Positions 17,143 through 26,102 of a stretch of DNA of 64,000 nt are shown in pieces. Each line of letters starts with the position of its first letter. Position 1 is the stretch's first letter. The position numbers and the translations under genes were made by a program. The notes beneath the pieces are model-generated. The model was not told where the DNA came from, searched no databases, and saw only the letters and a program-made list of their open reading frames with translations. This DNA comes from Anatilimnocola aggregata (GTDB taxonomy: Bacteria; Planctomycetota; Planctomycetia; Pirellulales; Pirellulaceae), in contig NZ_CP036274.1 in NCBI RefSeq assembly GCF_007747655.1, forward strand, positions 4,526,001 through 4,590,000, written 5' to 3'.

Positions 17143-18195
17143 TCAATCGGACGGGAAAGAGACAGCTGAATCGCGAATCGTACCATCGGCCGTGAATTCG
17201 AAGCTCTGCGGGCTGAATGACAGGCGGAACGACTCGCCAGCAGCGGCCTGCCACATGGCCTGCGCCAGATTCTGCTTGCCGGCTCGTCGCAAGGCAATGT
17301 AAGAAGTGGTCAGTCGAGGATTGATCTCGATCACCACATCTCCCGCACCATTCTCTGCGGAACCTAACACCATGTCGATGCCCACGTAACCGCGCAAATT
17401 GGGCAGCGAGTGGGCCGCTGCAACAGCGAGCGCTGTCGCGCGCTTGGCCAGTCGAAGCGGCAGCGGGGTCCGCCCACCCAAGTAAGCAAAGCGGCCATCT
17501 TGACTGAGAATTTGCTCGCAGGGAGGAAGGCAGGTGCATCCTTGCGGACCGCCAATCACGGCGGCACTCACCGGCAGGCCGGGGACGAACTTTTCAACTC
17601 GCCAACGAGGCGACTCATTCCAGTCCACCAGCTGCAGTTCGTCCGGCGAATTAACGCGTCGCACGTGCCTTGAACCCGCGCCATCAAGGGGCTTAATCAC
17701 GGCGGGAAATAAGGACGAATCGAACACTTCTGGCATTCCTGCGAAAGAGCTGCCGAGCGGTACGGCCACGCCGCGCCGCGCCAGATGATCAGAAGTCCGC
17801 TGCTTGTCGCTAGCCAGTTCGACCAGTTCACTGCCCGGCGAAATCAATCGCCCCCCCGCTGCCTCGGCGACTTGCACGCGGTCGAGAAGCAGACCAGAGA
17901 ATTCAGGTGCAATAATCACCGTGGCTGATGCTTCCTGAACCAATTGCCGAAACCGCGCTCGCTCGTCGGCAGTTGAGTGGACCGGAATCAACTGCTGTTT
18001 TGGCAAATTGGGAGGCGTCAGCCGCGCGTCGTGCATTAGCTGAACAACCGCGACTTCGCCCATGGCCGCAAAGTCCTCCGCAAGCGCGTCGCGCATCGCC
18101 CCCCCTTCGGCCAGCAGCGAACCGGCTGGCGGCTCGCTGTTGATCGACCAACAGCCTCCCGCCGTGAGAAACTCATAAATGAAAACGGTCTGCAT
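17143..18195 (-). CDS. ATP-grasp ligase, MfnD/OrfY-like
   Basis: This 350-residue protein has an ATP-grasp domain. The ATP-binding segment is SLFPAVIKPLDGAGSRHV near residue 165 and the metal/carboxylate motif is VVIEINPRLTTSYIAL near residue 290. The N-terminus MQTVFIYEFLTAGGCW resembles tyramine-glutamate ligase MfnD and the OrfY proteins of methylotroph C1 clusters. It likely ligates glutamate to tyramine or tyrosine during furan-cofactor synthesis. That substrate is inferred from its position as first gene of the operon with MfnF- and MfnE-like genes. Upstream is a 367-bp gene-free region that should hold the promoter. Confidence 0.8.
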   Translation of the reverse strand: MQTVFIYEFLTAGGCWSINSEPPAGSLLAEGGAMRDALAEDFAAMGEVAVVQLMHDARLTPPNLPKQQLIPVHSTADERARFRQLVQEASATVIIAPEFSGLLLDRVQVAEAAGGRLISPGSELVELASDKQRTSDHLARRGVAVPLGSSFAGMPEVFDSSLFPAVIKPLDGAGSRHVRRVNSPDELQLVDWNESPRWRVEKFVPGLPVSAAVIGGPQGCTCLPPCEQILSQDGRFAYLGGRTPLPLRLAKRATALAVAAAHSLPNLRGYVGIDMVLGSAENGAGDVVIEINPRLTTSYIALRRAGKQNLAQAMWQAAAGESFRLSFSPQSFEFTADGTIRDSAVSFPSD

Positions 18196-18562
18196 GCGCT
18201 AACCCGGAAATTCCAGTCGACAGGTTGCCTCCATCAGCCGTGAGTTTATCAACACCCCCCTTTTGCGAGACTCATAGTTAAGTCTTTCCGCGGCAACGAA
18301 TTGCGACCAACTTTGCAATCCTGAAATCATCCTCTTTGTTGATAAACCCCGCCGATGTAACTCTGCGGCAAATTCTGCCGCGATTGCGAAATTGCCAGCA
18401 ACAGCAAGAAACGACCATTGGCCTGCGCGAAGGTTTCCCATCGCGCAGGCGTAAACCTTCCACCAGTTTGCCAAAACAGACGATCTATTTATGGTTACTT
18501 AGTGACTACTTGTCAAGCAACTGACGACGATATTTTGCGGCCTATTTGAGCCCGGGTGATAC
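18196..18562. other. Intergenic region between two minus-strand genes
   Basis: No convincing gene is seen. It should carry the promoter of the ATP-grasp/MfnF/MfnE operon. It contains a perfect inverted pair GTTTATCAAC (18244-18253) and GTTGATAAAC (18338-18347), each next to a C-rich stretch. That pair could be an operator pair or could be chance. Confidence 0.5.
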
Positions 18563-19594
18563 TTAGTCCTTCGTCCAGTAATCGAACACGAGCACCTTGT
18601 CGATGCGCGGGCCAACGAGCTTGACGAATTCCCCATGGGCCGGGTGAGGCAAATAAACGTCACGCCCTTTTTCGTCGGCAAACGTCACGACGAAGCCATG
18701 CGTAAAGCCTTCCGACTTCCCCTCGACGCTGACATCGGTGCCCGCTTCGTAACCCTTAATTTCCGCGATTTTCTTCGGCAACTGGCCAAAGGCGTCGACC
18801 ACTTCCTGCACTTGTTCCTTGGTCACGTCCGACTTGAACTTGAACAACACCACGTGACGCAATAGACCCGTTTTTTGAACTTGCACGCCGAGAGCTCCCA
18901 GCATTTGATGAGCAACGAATTGATTCCCCGCGGCATTCAGGTGAACGCGGTCGCTGGTCAAAATGCCAGCCTCTTTGTTGCCTGAGTTGTTGGCCTTGGA
19001 GTGTTCGAGAAAGACCTTGCGCAGGTCAAGCATCTGCACTTTGGTTTCCTGGGCAACTGCCCGGCTGACGTCGCAGTATTCGTCGAGCATCTTGTCGAGC
19101 TTGTTGCTCCCATCGTGCTTCTCGCCAATGACCGAGGCGGTACACAGCACAACCTTCGCCCCGGCATCGCGAATCCGCTGAATGATGTCCTTCAGGCCAG
19201 CTTCGAAGTTTTCCTTCGAGGTGCCGCGACCACTTTCCGAGTGCCAGACGTCGTTGATACCGATGTAAATAAAGACAATCGTCGGCTTCTTGCTGAGCAC
19301 ATCGCGCTCGAGTCGCTTTTGCAGGTCGGGCACTTTGTTGCCGCTGATCCCCGCACCAAAGATCTCGACGGCCGGGTCGAGTTGTTGCTTGGCCAGTTCC
19401 TGCTTAATCAGCGTGACGTAGCCATCCGGGCGGACGCCGCCAGCAGTGATCGAATCCCCCAAAAACACGATGCGATCGCCAGCCTTCACGGTCACCTTCT
19501 CACTTTCTTCAGCTGCCAAATGAGAACTGACGAAGCCAACTAGGAGCGCGGACAGAACCGTTGCCATGCGCGCGGCGAAAGGGGCGGAATTCAT
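18563..19594 (-). CDS. Secreted SGNH/GDSL hydrolase fused to a Dabb domain
   Basis: This 343-residue protein starts with a signal peptide (ATVLSALLVGFVSSHLAAEE). Residues 30-235 are an SGNH hydrolase: block I IVFLGDSITAGG with the catalytic serine, a later G in FGAGISGNKVPDL, block III IGINDVWHS with N, and SDRVHLNAAGN with the D-x-x-H pair. Residues 238-343 form a Dabb (stress-responsive alpha/beta barrel) domain starting GLLRHVVLFKFKSDVTKEQV. The hydrolase would cleave esters or acetyl groups on glycans outside the cell; the Dabb domain's role is unknown. The two domains are usually separate proteins. The gene is divergent from the DUF1080 gene. Confidence 0.9.
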   Translation of the reverse strand: MNSAPFAARMATVLSALLVGFVSSHLAAEESEKVTVKAGDRIVFLGDSITAGGVRPDGYVTLIKQELAKQQLDPAVEIFGAGISGNKVPDLQKRLERDVLSKKPTIVFIYIGINDVWHSESGRGTSKENFEAGLKDIIQRIRDAGAKVVLCTASVIGEKHDGSNKLDKMLDEYCDVSRAVAQETKVQMLDLRKVFLEHSKANNSGNKEAGILTSDRVHLNAAGNQFVAHQMLGALGVQVQKTGLLRHVVLFKFKSDVTKEQVQEVVDAFGQLPKKIAEIKGYEAGTDVSVEGKSEGFTHGFVVTFADEKGRDVYLPHPAHGEFVKLVGPRIDKVLVFDYWTKD

Positions 19595-19768
19595 GCGAAA
19601 GACCTCAAAGTGACGGGAATTGACCGATGGAACAAGCTCCGAAGTCTAACTGCTGCACCTCCGCCGCTCAATCTACCAACGAGCGGCGACTTGCGACCGC
19701 GATGGAAGCCGCTCACAATGAGCGCGGAACGACTTTGACTTCTAACCTGCTCCGGGAGATTTTTGCGT

Positions 19769-20749
19769 ATGTCTCGCTTTGCCTCTTTTGCCGCTTTGCT
19801 CGGCGGTCTGCTCCTTCAAACTCTGGCCCTTGCTGGACCGACTTACACCGACCCCGATAAAACGGACGCTGACTTCGCCTATCAGGGTGAATACGCCGGC
19901 ACCGTCAAGGAAGAGGGGAACGAACTCACGATCGGCGTGCAAGTGATTGCGCTAGGGAAGGGTAAGTTCCACGCGGTCGGTTATCCCGGTGGTTTGCCTG
20001 GCGACGGCTGGAACAAGAAGGACAAAGTCGAAGCCGATGGCGAAATCAAGGATGGCGTGCTGGTGTTCGAACAAGACGGCGCGACGGCCCACATCAAGGA
20101 CGGCACGTTGACGATCAAAGCGGCCGACAAAGAACTCGGCAAGCTCAGCAAGGTGAACCGCAGCAGCCCGACGCTGGGTGCCAAGCCGCCGATGGGCGCC
20201 GTGGTGCTGTTCGATGGCAAGAGTGCCGACGCGTTCGAGGGTGGCAAGGTCAGCGAAGACGGCAACCTGTCGCAAGGTTCGACCAGCAAACAGAAGTTCG
20301 GCAGCTACAAGTTGCACGTCGAGTTCCGCACTCCTTATCAGCCCGAAGATCGAGGCCAGGCTCGCGGCAATAGTGGCGTCTACATGCAGGGCCGCTACGA
20401 AGTGCAGATGCTCGATTCGTTTGGCCTGGCCGGCAAGATGAACGAATGTGGCGGGCTCTACTCCGTGAAGGACTGCGACTTGAACATGTGCTTTCCGCCC
20501 CTCGCCTGGCAAACGTACGACATCGATTACACGGCCGCCAAGTACGACGAATCGGGCAAAGTTACGGCCCCGGCCAAGATCACGGTTGAGCTGAACGGAG
20601 TCGTCATTCACAAAGATGTCGAGCTTCCCACAGACCGGGGCACCACTGCTGCGCCGGTGAAGCCCGGTCCGGAACCTGGACCGATCTATCTGCAGAATCA
20701 CGGCAATCCGGTTCGTTACCGCAACATTTGGCTGATCGAAAAGAAGTAA
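19769..20749 (+). CDS. DUF1080 (3-keto-disaccharide hydrolase) family secreted protein
   Basis: This protein is 326 residues from the chosen ATG, with a signal peptide MSRFASFAALLGGLLLQTLALA. The C-terminal 190 residues are a concanavalin-like DUF1080 domain starting near VVLFDGKSADAFEGG. It includes YKLHVEFRTPYQP and NSGVYMQGRYEVQMLDSFG, which are hallmark motifs. This family is greatly expanded in planctomycetes, and some members hydrolyse 3-keto-glycosides. The N-terminal 140 residues form a separate beta-rich segment (YAGTVKEEGNELTIGVQVIA) seen in the subset of longer planctomycete members. An in-frame TTG two codons upstream is a less likely start. It is divergent from the SGNH-Dabb gene. 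Confidence 0.88.
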   Translation: MSRFASFAALLGGLLLQTLALAGPTYTDPDKTDADFAYQGEYAGTVKEEGNELTIGVQVIALGKGKFHAVGYPGGLPGDGWNKKDKVEADGEIKDGVLVFEQDGATAHIKDGTLTIKAADKELGKLSKVNRSSPTLGAKPPMGAVVLFDGKSADAFEGGKVSEDGNLSQGSTSKQKFGSYKLHVEFRTPYQPEDRGQARGNSGVYMQGRYEVQMLDSFGLAGKMNECGGLYSVKDCDLNMCFPPLAWQTYDIDYTAAKYDESGKVTAPAKITVELNGVVIHKDVELPTDRGTTAAPVKPGPEPGPIYLQNHGNPVRYRNIWLIEKK

Positions 20750-20764
20750 TGAGTGGCTCGGCTG

Positions 20765-21055
20765 ATGGCGATCATCGATAAGCTTAGCTTTGAGTCGAGA
20801 AGTAGAGGCGGATGTTCCAATTCGCATTATGTTCTCTGCCAAACCACCTGCTGCGACGCATATTGTCTGCAAGATGAAGAGTTGTCGAATCTTTATTTTG
20901 ATCCGACCGATCCACCGAGAAAGATCAGCTTGCTTGGCGTCGATCAACAGGCAATCGATTGCCCAAGATGTATGGCTAAGGAATGGGACTATACGATCGT
21001 TGATCAACTAGCGGAGATTCCCAAAGCTTGGGGCTGGGCTGCAGCAAAAGGTTAG
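20765..21055 (+). CDS. Small cysteine-rich hypothetical protein
   Basis: This is a predicted 96-residue soluble protein with seven cysteines. They include CSNSHYVLCQTTCCDAYC near residue 17 and CPRC near residue 66, a pattern that could hold one or two zinc ions. I do not recognise the family. The start is set at the ATG at 20765; a GTG 12 bases earlier is possible. It lies 15 bp after the DUF1080 stop and 3 bp before the next gene, so the three genes may form one transcript. Tight packing and balanced composition support a real gene, but no function can be assigned. Confidence 0.65.
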   Translation: MAIIDKLSFESRSRGGCSNSHYVLCQTTCCDAYCLQDEELSNLYFDPTDPPRKISLLGVDQQAIDCPRCMAKEWDYTIVDQLAEIPKAWGWAAAKG

Positions 21056-21058
21056 GTC

Positions 21059-21448
21059 ATGCCTGATGATTTGCCGCTTTCAACGAATGCTGATGACTTC
21101 ACCCTGCGTCCACCCGATGGACCAGGGCGCGAGGCGATCGAGCGTTTTCTCGATCCGCCGAAGTTGCCGGAAGAGCCCCCGGCCAAACCAAGCGAGTATC
21201 AGTTTCGCTTGACTGACATTCTCATTGTGACTGCTGGCGTGGGCCTGGGTCTCGCCGGCGGCAGTTGGATGCAGCGAGACATCTTTGCCGCGATCCTCGG
21301 TCTCGTCACGCTCATTGGCCTGATGCTCGTGCATGTCTACCCGCCCGAAACGCGGCTGGGCAAACTCCTTTGGGGCACACTGGTGCTGGCCTATTTGATT
21401 TCGGTCGTCGCGGCGATCTTCAGGCCAGTGGCGGAACAGCTGCCGTGA
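21059..21448 (+). CDS. Small membrane protein of unknown function
   Basis: This 129-residue protein has a proline-rich, acidic N-terminal half (about 60 residues) followed by three hydrophobic segments. These are ILIVTAGVGLGLAGGSW, FAAILGLVTLIGLMLVHVY and LLWGTLVLAYLISVVAAIF. The arrangement suggests a soluble N-terminal tail and a C-terminal membrane anchor. Proteins of this plan are common in planctomycetes and uncharacterised. It starts 3 bp after the cysteine-rich gene, so the two are probably translationally coupled, and it converges with the endonuclease/phosphatase gene one base beyond its stop. Confidence 0.72.
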   Translation: MPDDLPLSTNADDFTLRPPDGPGREAIERFLDPPKLPEEPPAKPSEYQFRLTDILIVTAGVGLGLAGGSWMQRDIFAAILGLVTLIGLMLVHVYPPETRLGKLLWGTLVLAYLISVVAAIFRPVAEQLP

Positions 21449-21449
21449 T

Positions 21450-22280
21450 TTACTTCGCGGGCGGGCTGGCCGGCTTAATTTCGAAGACGGCCAGGATGGG
21501 AAGATGATCGGAGGCAACCGCTTCGTCCAAAACTTTCACTTCCACCACTTTCCAACGTGCCGCGGGTCGAAAGAGAACAAAATCGATTTGCTGCCTCGGC
21601 TTGTCCACGGGAACGGTCGGCAGTGGAGTCTGGTTCGCCAGAGTCCAGTTCGTTTGCAATTCCGCGACGGCATTGCTCCTGTGCACATCGTTGAGGTCGC
21701 CAGCAAGCAGTGCGCAGCGGTCGCCAAACTTGCTAACCAAACCGTTGATCGTCTTGGCCGACGCGATTCGCTCGGCATCTTTGCCGCGATGATCGAAGTG
21801 CGTTGCTAAAAACAGCAGTGGCTCGGCCAACTGCGGCACTTCAATCTCCGCCAGCAGAACTCCCCGCTGCTCGCCACTGTCGATTACGGGCAGCAAGTGA
21901 TTCTTGTGAGCCGCAATGGGAAACCGCGACAGGATCGCGTTACCGTAGTGGCCCCCTTGCAACGGCAAGTTGGCACCGAACGCCACCTTCATCTCGGTCA
22001 GCTTGGCCAATTCTGCAGGCTGATCGATTTGCTTCGATCGCGGTACCACTCGGTCGACTTCCTGCAAAGCGACCAGGTCCGGATCGACCGACTTGATGAC
22101 GCGGGCAATCCGCTCCAGGTCGAGTTTGCCGTCCGTTCCTTCGCCGTGATGGATGTTGTACGAAAGAACGCGAAGCTGTGCCGGGACTTCCTTTTCGCCG
22201 TTTTGCTGCGCATTGGCGAACGATGGGATCAACACGCAGCAACAGGCAAAAGTGGTAAGGAGAGTTTTTTGAGTTAACAA
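21450..22280 (-). CDS. Secreted endonuclease/exonuclease/phosphatase family protein
   Basis: This 276-residue protein has a signal peptide (TLLTTFACCCVLIPSFANAQ) and a complete EEP fold. The first metal site is RVLSYNIHHGEG and VALQEVDR, the middle motif ATHFDHRG, then LLAGDLNDVH, and the final SDHLPILAVF with the catalytic Asp-His pair. Family members cleave phosphodiesters or phosphomonoesters in nucleic acids, lipids or inositol phosphates. The signal peptide points to an extracytoplasmic role such as phosphate or nucleotide scavenging. The substrate cannot be told. It ends one base from the convergent small membrane protein gene. Confidence 0.9.
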   Translation of the reverse strand: MLTQKTLLTTFACCCVLIPSFANAQQNGEKEVPAQLRVLSYNIHHGEGTDGKLDLERIARVIKSVDPDLVALQEVDRVVPRSKQIDQPAELAKLTEMKVAFGANLPLQGGHYGNAILSRFPIAAHKNHLLPVIDSGEQRGVLLAEIEVPQLAEPLLFLATHFDHRGKDAERIASAKTINGLVSKFGDRCALLAGDLNDVHRSNAVAELQTNWTLANQTPLPTVPVDKPRQQIDFVLFRPAARWKVVEVKVLDEAVASDHLPILAVFEIKPASPPAK

Positions 22281-22462
22281 CGTGTTTGGTTCCTGTCTCG
22301 AATCGACGGTCGGTGTGATTTCGGTGGTAAGCCAGTTGTAGATCAGGTCACGTCCTCAGACGCTGACGATTGCCCGCAAGTCCCACGAGCAGCTTTGGTC
22401 GCCATGAATCGAACTTCGTGTAATGGAACGATTATTGCCAGTTCCTACAAAACGACAATGTG

Positions 22463-23104
22463 CTATTTCGCGCGAAGCTTGATCGTTCGCAGTGTACGCT
22501 CCAGCACGGGCCAATCCTCTTTTCCCCGAATCGTTGTCGTGCCCGCGATGAATTGCAGAATATGCCCGTCAGCATAGTGGTGCGCCATCAAGCCCTCCAC
22601 TCGCTGTCCGTCAACTCCGTCGAGCTGAAACTTCAACCACACAATGCCCGTTTCCTCGTCCAGTACGGGCACGCCAACTTCTGTATTGAGTTGCAGACCT
22701 GCGTTCTGTTCGGCCAACCGAGCGATTTGCTCACCTGAATCCCGATAGAGTTGCCGCACCGCTTTGATCTTTTCTTTGGGCATCGCGTCTGCTGGCAGCT
22801 TGCGCACGAGAATGAACGGATGAACGAACAAGTCGTTGGTTAGCACCTGGTATCCGGCGATATATTCAATTTTCAGCTCGGGGCCGGAAACCGCAGCACC
22901 TTGCCTGGCAAGATCGTCCTGTGAGATCGGTCCCCAACTTTTGGGCAACCGAATGGAGAATCCATGTTCTCCATTCTGATGAAGCTCACCTTCGAGCGTT
23001 GGTGCAACCGCTGTTTTCTCGGTGTAGGAAAGCTCGGCTTTATCACTTTGCTGCGAACAGCCAAGCGTGCAGAGCACCAGCAAAACGGCCAGCTCGTGTT
23101 TCAT
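22463..23104 (-). CDS. Putative lipoprotein
   Basis: This is a predicted 213-residue protein whose N-terminus ELAVLLVLCTLGCSQQS is a lipoprotein signal ending in an LGC lipobox. It should be acylated and membrane-anchored outside the cytoplasm. The mature part has a GFSIRLPKSWGP segment, a fold opening seen in PsbP/DcrB-like lipoproteins, and ends with WPVLERTLRTIKLRAK. An in-frame ATG 129 bases upstream would add 43 residues that hide the signal, so I reject it. No operon partner is evident, and function is unknown. Confidence 0.75.
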   Translation of the reverse strand: MKHELAVLLVLCTLGCSQQSDKAELSYTEKTAVAPTLEGELHQNGEHGFSIRLPKSWGPISQDDLARQGAAVSGPELKIEYIAGYQVLTNDLFVHPFILVRKLPADAMPKEKIKAVRQLYRDSGEQIARLAEQNAGLQLNTEVGVPVLDEETGIVWLKFQLDGVDGQRVEGLMAHHYADGHILQFIAGTTTIRGKEDWPVLERTLRTIKLRAK

Positions 23105-23561
23105 TCGACGATTCTTTCTTGGACTCAACGTAATTTCATTCACCAGACGTGCCGCACAACTCGCGGATGGCCACATGGCGCTCGCTGTAAACCTTGAAGG
23201 AGGTCGTGCGAGAGCGACGAATTTGACTGTCACAACTCAACCAAATCAGCATGCCGAAAAAAGACGGACAAAAGTCCCCGCGTTTGACTAGACAAGTTGT
23301 CGCAAGTACTACGCGGTGACCAGCAAAATTTTCAAATTGCGAGTAGCACGATAGAACTTCGGTTCAGTTTGATGATACTCGCTAACTGCCGTAAGTGCCC
23401 ACCTCTCCCGGGTCGCTGAGTGCCGAGCAATTGCGCCGTCCAACCATTCGGCGTTGTCTCGCCGCGCGTCACAGTGATCACCCGCTGGCCTTCGAGGAAG
23501 CATCTGCGCGCCACTGCTTACTCGATATCTGGGGTACGTACCCCGCAGCGGAGTTTCTGTC
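23105..23561. other. Upstream region of the giant adhesin gene
   Basis: No supported gene is seen. The region is the divergent control region for the lipoprotein and the adhesin. It contains a perfect 14-bp palindrome just before the adhesin start (listed separately) and otherwise nothing that I can name. Confidence 0.5.
23531..23544. promoter_or_regulatory. Perfect palindrome GGGGTACGTACCCC
   Basis: This 14-bp perfect dyad with no spacer ends 17 bases before the adhesin ATG. Its position in the leader suits a repressor operator or a short RNA hairpin near the ribosome site. No other copy was noticed in the window. Confidence 0.4.
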
Positions 23562-24599
23562 ATGGCGTCTGACATGTTAGGTAGTTCGGTTGTTTGTCGC
23601 AAATCACGCTTGGGTTCTGGAAGAAAAGTTCACGCCAAAAACTTGAAGTGCGTCAAACGACGCCGACTCTTTCTCGAGTCGCTTGAAGATCGCGCGCTGA
23701 TGGCGGCGCTTTATTGGGATCCAGACGGGAACACGACGAACAACAACCTTACCACTGGAGCGGGGTTGGGCGGCGCTGGTACGTGGAACACCTCCTCGGC
23801 TGGCCGCTGGGTGGATAGCAGCAACAATCCGGTCACTTGGACGAACGGAAATGAAGCTGTCTTCTGGGGAACATCTACAGCAGCCAAGACAGTGACTGTC
23901 ACGACAGTTTCGGCTTCCGCAATTACGCTAAAGACGACTGGGTATACGCTCGGCAGTAGCACTCTCACGCTGACCAGTCCCGCGACAATCACCACCGAGA
24001 CGGGTGTTAGCGCTACGATTAGCTCTGTCGTCGCTGGCAGTGCTGGCCTGTCGAAGGTCGGTACTGGTACGCTCACGCTGAGCGGTACAAATACCTATGC
24101 CGGGACGACATCTCTGGGTGGCGGTACCCTCATTGCCTCGAATAACGCAGCGCTTGGCTCCAGTGCCGTAGCTAACTCAACCATCGTCTCTGACGGAGCA
24201 ACGTTGGATGTGCGGGCGTCAATCGCAGAGCCTTTGAGCATTGCAGGTGCGGGAGTTGGTGGCACAACCGGCGCGCTCGTTAGCGGCTCATCAGGCAGTG
24301 TATCGGGAGCCGTTTCCCTCGCTGGCGATGTCTCGCTGGGAGGCACTGGAACCTTGACGATTTCGGGGGCAGTATCCGGAGGCTTTGGGCTAACCAAAGT
24401 AGGTGGTGGCCGCACGGCATTGAATGGAACAAACACCTACACCGGTATTACTACAGTGGAAGGTGGCACCCTACAGTTGGGAAGGCGCTCGTCGCTTTAT
24501 AATGCAGCCACAGCCAGTTGGACGGACGGAAATATCACTGTCAATTCGGGTGCCACCCAACGCCGTGAACCCTTTTTGGCGAGAGTGAAAAAGTCTTGA
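23562..24599 (+). pseudogene. Giant autotransporter-type adhesin, 5' fragment (IS-interrupted)
   Basis: This is the N-terminal 332 codons of a giant surface protein, cut by an insertion sequence after codon GGT-GCC-ACC. The start carries a basic leader and the planctomycete LE-x-R motif (RRLFLESLEDRALMA), found at the N-terminus of many large exported planctomycete proteins. Then come autotransporter-associated beta-strand repeats (GTLTLSGTNTYAGTTSLGGG, INGTNTYTG-like units). The open frame runs 14 codons into the IS and stops at TGA 24597-24599, so any product is a roughly 345-residue truncated protein. Removing the 1548-bp IS and one 9-bp duplication joins this frame exactly to the 3' fragment. 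Confidence 0.92.
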
Positions 24600-24660
24600 T
24601 GCGATTGAGGTTAGTGGCGATGCTTTCGTTTCTCACCGCGAAAGGATCGTTCACCGCTCA

Positions 24661-24680
24661 CCCGAAAGGATTCGGGAATG
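24661..24680 (+). promoter_or_regulatory. Hairpin carrying the transposase ribosome-binding site
   Basis: CCCGAA (24661-24666) and TTCGGG (24671-24676) pair perfectly and leave AGGA, the likely Shine-Dalgarno, in the four-base loop. The start codon ATG follows one base after the stem. A similar CTCACC-CGAAAGGAT-CG unit lies directly upstream at 24632-24649. The structure could control translation of transposase from incoming host transcripts. Confidence 0.55.
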
Positions 24681-26087
24681 TCGCATCAAGACCCTAGTCG
24701 AAGTCAGCAAGGTCGAAGTCAGGTTGTCGTTGCCGAGTTCCAAGCGGATCAGCTCAAGCAGTCACTGGAGCGATTGCTCGGCGAGGGGGACTGGGGTGCG
24801 ATTCGGTTTCGTGACGACTGCACGTGGGGCCCACGGCAATTGGCGGCCACGGCGTTGCTCTGGGCTTGGTCGGATGAACTCACGCTGGGGGACCGCTTCT
24901 TTGCTGCCCGCAGATTAGCTCAATTTCTGTTTGCGCCGCAACAGGAGTTTGCCAGTTCGGTGCAAGCCTTCATGAAGTTGCTGCTGCGTTGGACGGTGCT
25001 GCTGGTCGGCGTATTGCAGGTGACGTTTCGACGGCAGATGCAGCGTGCATTACCCACCCTTTGGCGAGTTCATGGCCTGGTCCTCTTCGGCATTGATGGC
25101 AGCCGAGTCGACGTGCCGCGAAGCAAGTCACACGAGGCGGCACATGCTCCGGTTCGCGATGGTAAGGGACGAAAACTCAAACGCAATCGTCGCCAGAAAC
25201 CGCGCACCGCGATTCACTCGCGCAAGGCAAGCGTCCCGCAAATGTGGTTGACCCTGCTGTTTCACGTCGGCACAGGACTGCCTTGGTCGTGGCGAATCGG
25301 TCCGACCGGCAGTAGCGAGCGCGAGCATTGGTTGGCGATGCTCGACGAACTTCCGAGCAATGCCCTGATCACCGCCGATGCTGGCTTCGTGGGTTACGAT
25401 TGTCTGCGCGCCGTTGTTAACAGTGGTCGCCATTTCCTGGTGCGAGTCGGTTCGAATGTGCGTCTGCTGTACAAGCTGGGCTTCTCCCGCGAAGTCGTTG
25501 GCACGGTGTATCTCTGGCCCGATCGTGCTGCCCGTCGCAGTCAGCCGCCGCTCGTGTTACGCCTCGTCGTGGCCACTGGTGGAAAGTATCCGGTCTACTT
25601 GCTCACCAGCGTCGGAGAAGAAGAATTATCGCGCGGGCAAGTCCTCGACGTTTACCGTCGTCGCTGGGGCGTGGAACTCTTCTTTCGCCACTTGAAGCAA
25701 ACGTATCAGCGCCGCAAACTTCGCAGCACCAATGCCGCGCATGCGCGTTTGGAGTTGGAGTGGTCGCTGCTGGGACTATGGAGCATGGCGCTCGATGCTC
25801 AGGTCCAAGCGACGCGCGTACAACTAGATCCTACTCAACTCAGCCTAGCGGGCGTCTGGCGCACGTATCGGCGGCTGATGCGCGACTATCGACATCCGCT
25901 GGCTCGGCAACAATCGCTCCCCCACCAACTCCCTCAAGCAGTGCGCGACACCTACGAGCGAGCCAACAAATCCAGCCGCAACTATCCTCGCAAAAAACGT
26001 CCCGACCCGCCCGCTGGCTCTCCCGAGTTCCTACTCGCCACCAAGTCCCAAATCCATCGCGCCCGCTACCTCACGACCGCTGCCTAA
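24678..26087 (+). CDS. IS4-family transposase (copy 1)
   Basis: This 469-residue DDE transposase shows the catalytic residues D140 (LFGIDGSRVDVPR), D234 (ITADAGFVGYD) and E333. The last sits inside the IS4-family signature Y326-x2-R329-x3-E333-x6-K340 (VYRRRWGVELFFRHLK). It performs cut-and-paste transposition of its own element, acting on the 20-bp ends. The protein is intact and identical in sequence to that of the second copy. The start ATG is preceded by a hairpin that displays AGGA in its loop. Transcription runs in the same direction as the adhesin gene it interrupts. Confidence 0.96.
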   Translation: MSHQDPSRSQQGRSQVVVAEFQADQLKQSLERLLGEGDWGAIRFRDDCTWGPRQLAATALLWAWSDELTLGDRFFAARRLAQFLFAPQQEFASSVQAFMKLLLRWTVLLVGVLQVTFRRQMQRALPTLWRVHGLVLFGIDGSRVDVPRSKSHEAAHAPVRDGKGRKLKRNRRQKPRTAIHSRKASVPQMWLTLLFHVGTGLPWSWRIGPTGSSEREHWLAMLDELPSNALITADAGFVGYDCLRAVVNSGRHFLVRVGSNVRLLYKLGFSREVVGTVYLWPDRAARRSQPPLVLRLVVATGGKYPVYLLTSVGEEELSRGQVLDVYRRRWGVELFFRHLKQTYQRRKLRSTNAAHARLELEWSLLGLWSMALDAQVQATRVQLDPTQLSLAGVWRTYRRLMRDYRHPLARQQSLPHQLPQAVRDTYERANKSSRNYPRKKRPDPPAGSPEFLLATKSQIHRARYLTTAA

Positions 26088-26102
26088 AAAGGGTTCACGG
26101 CG

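Noticed and set aside
19952-21007. A 351-codon open frame opposite the DUF1080 gene
   Set aside because: It is antisense to a protein with clear family motifs.
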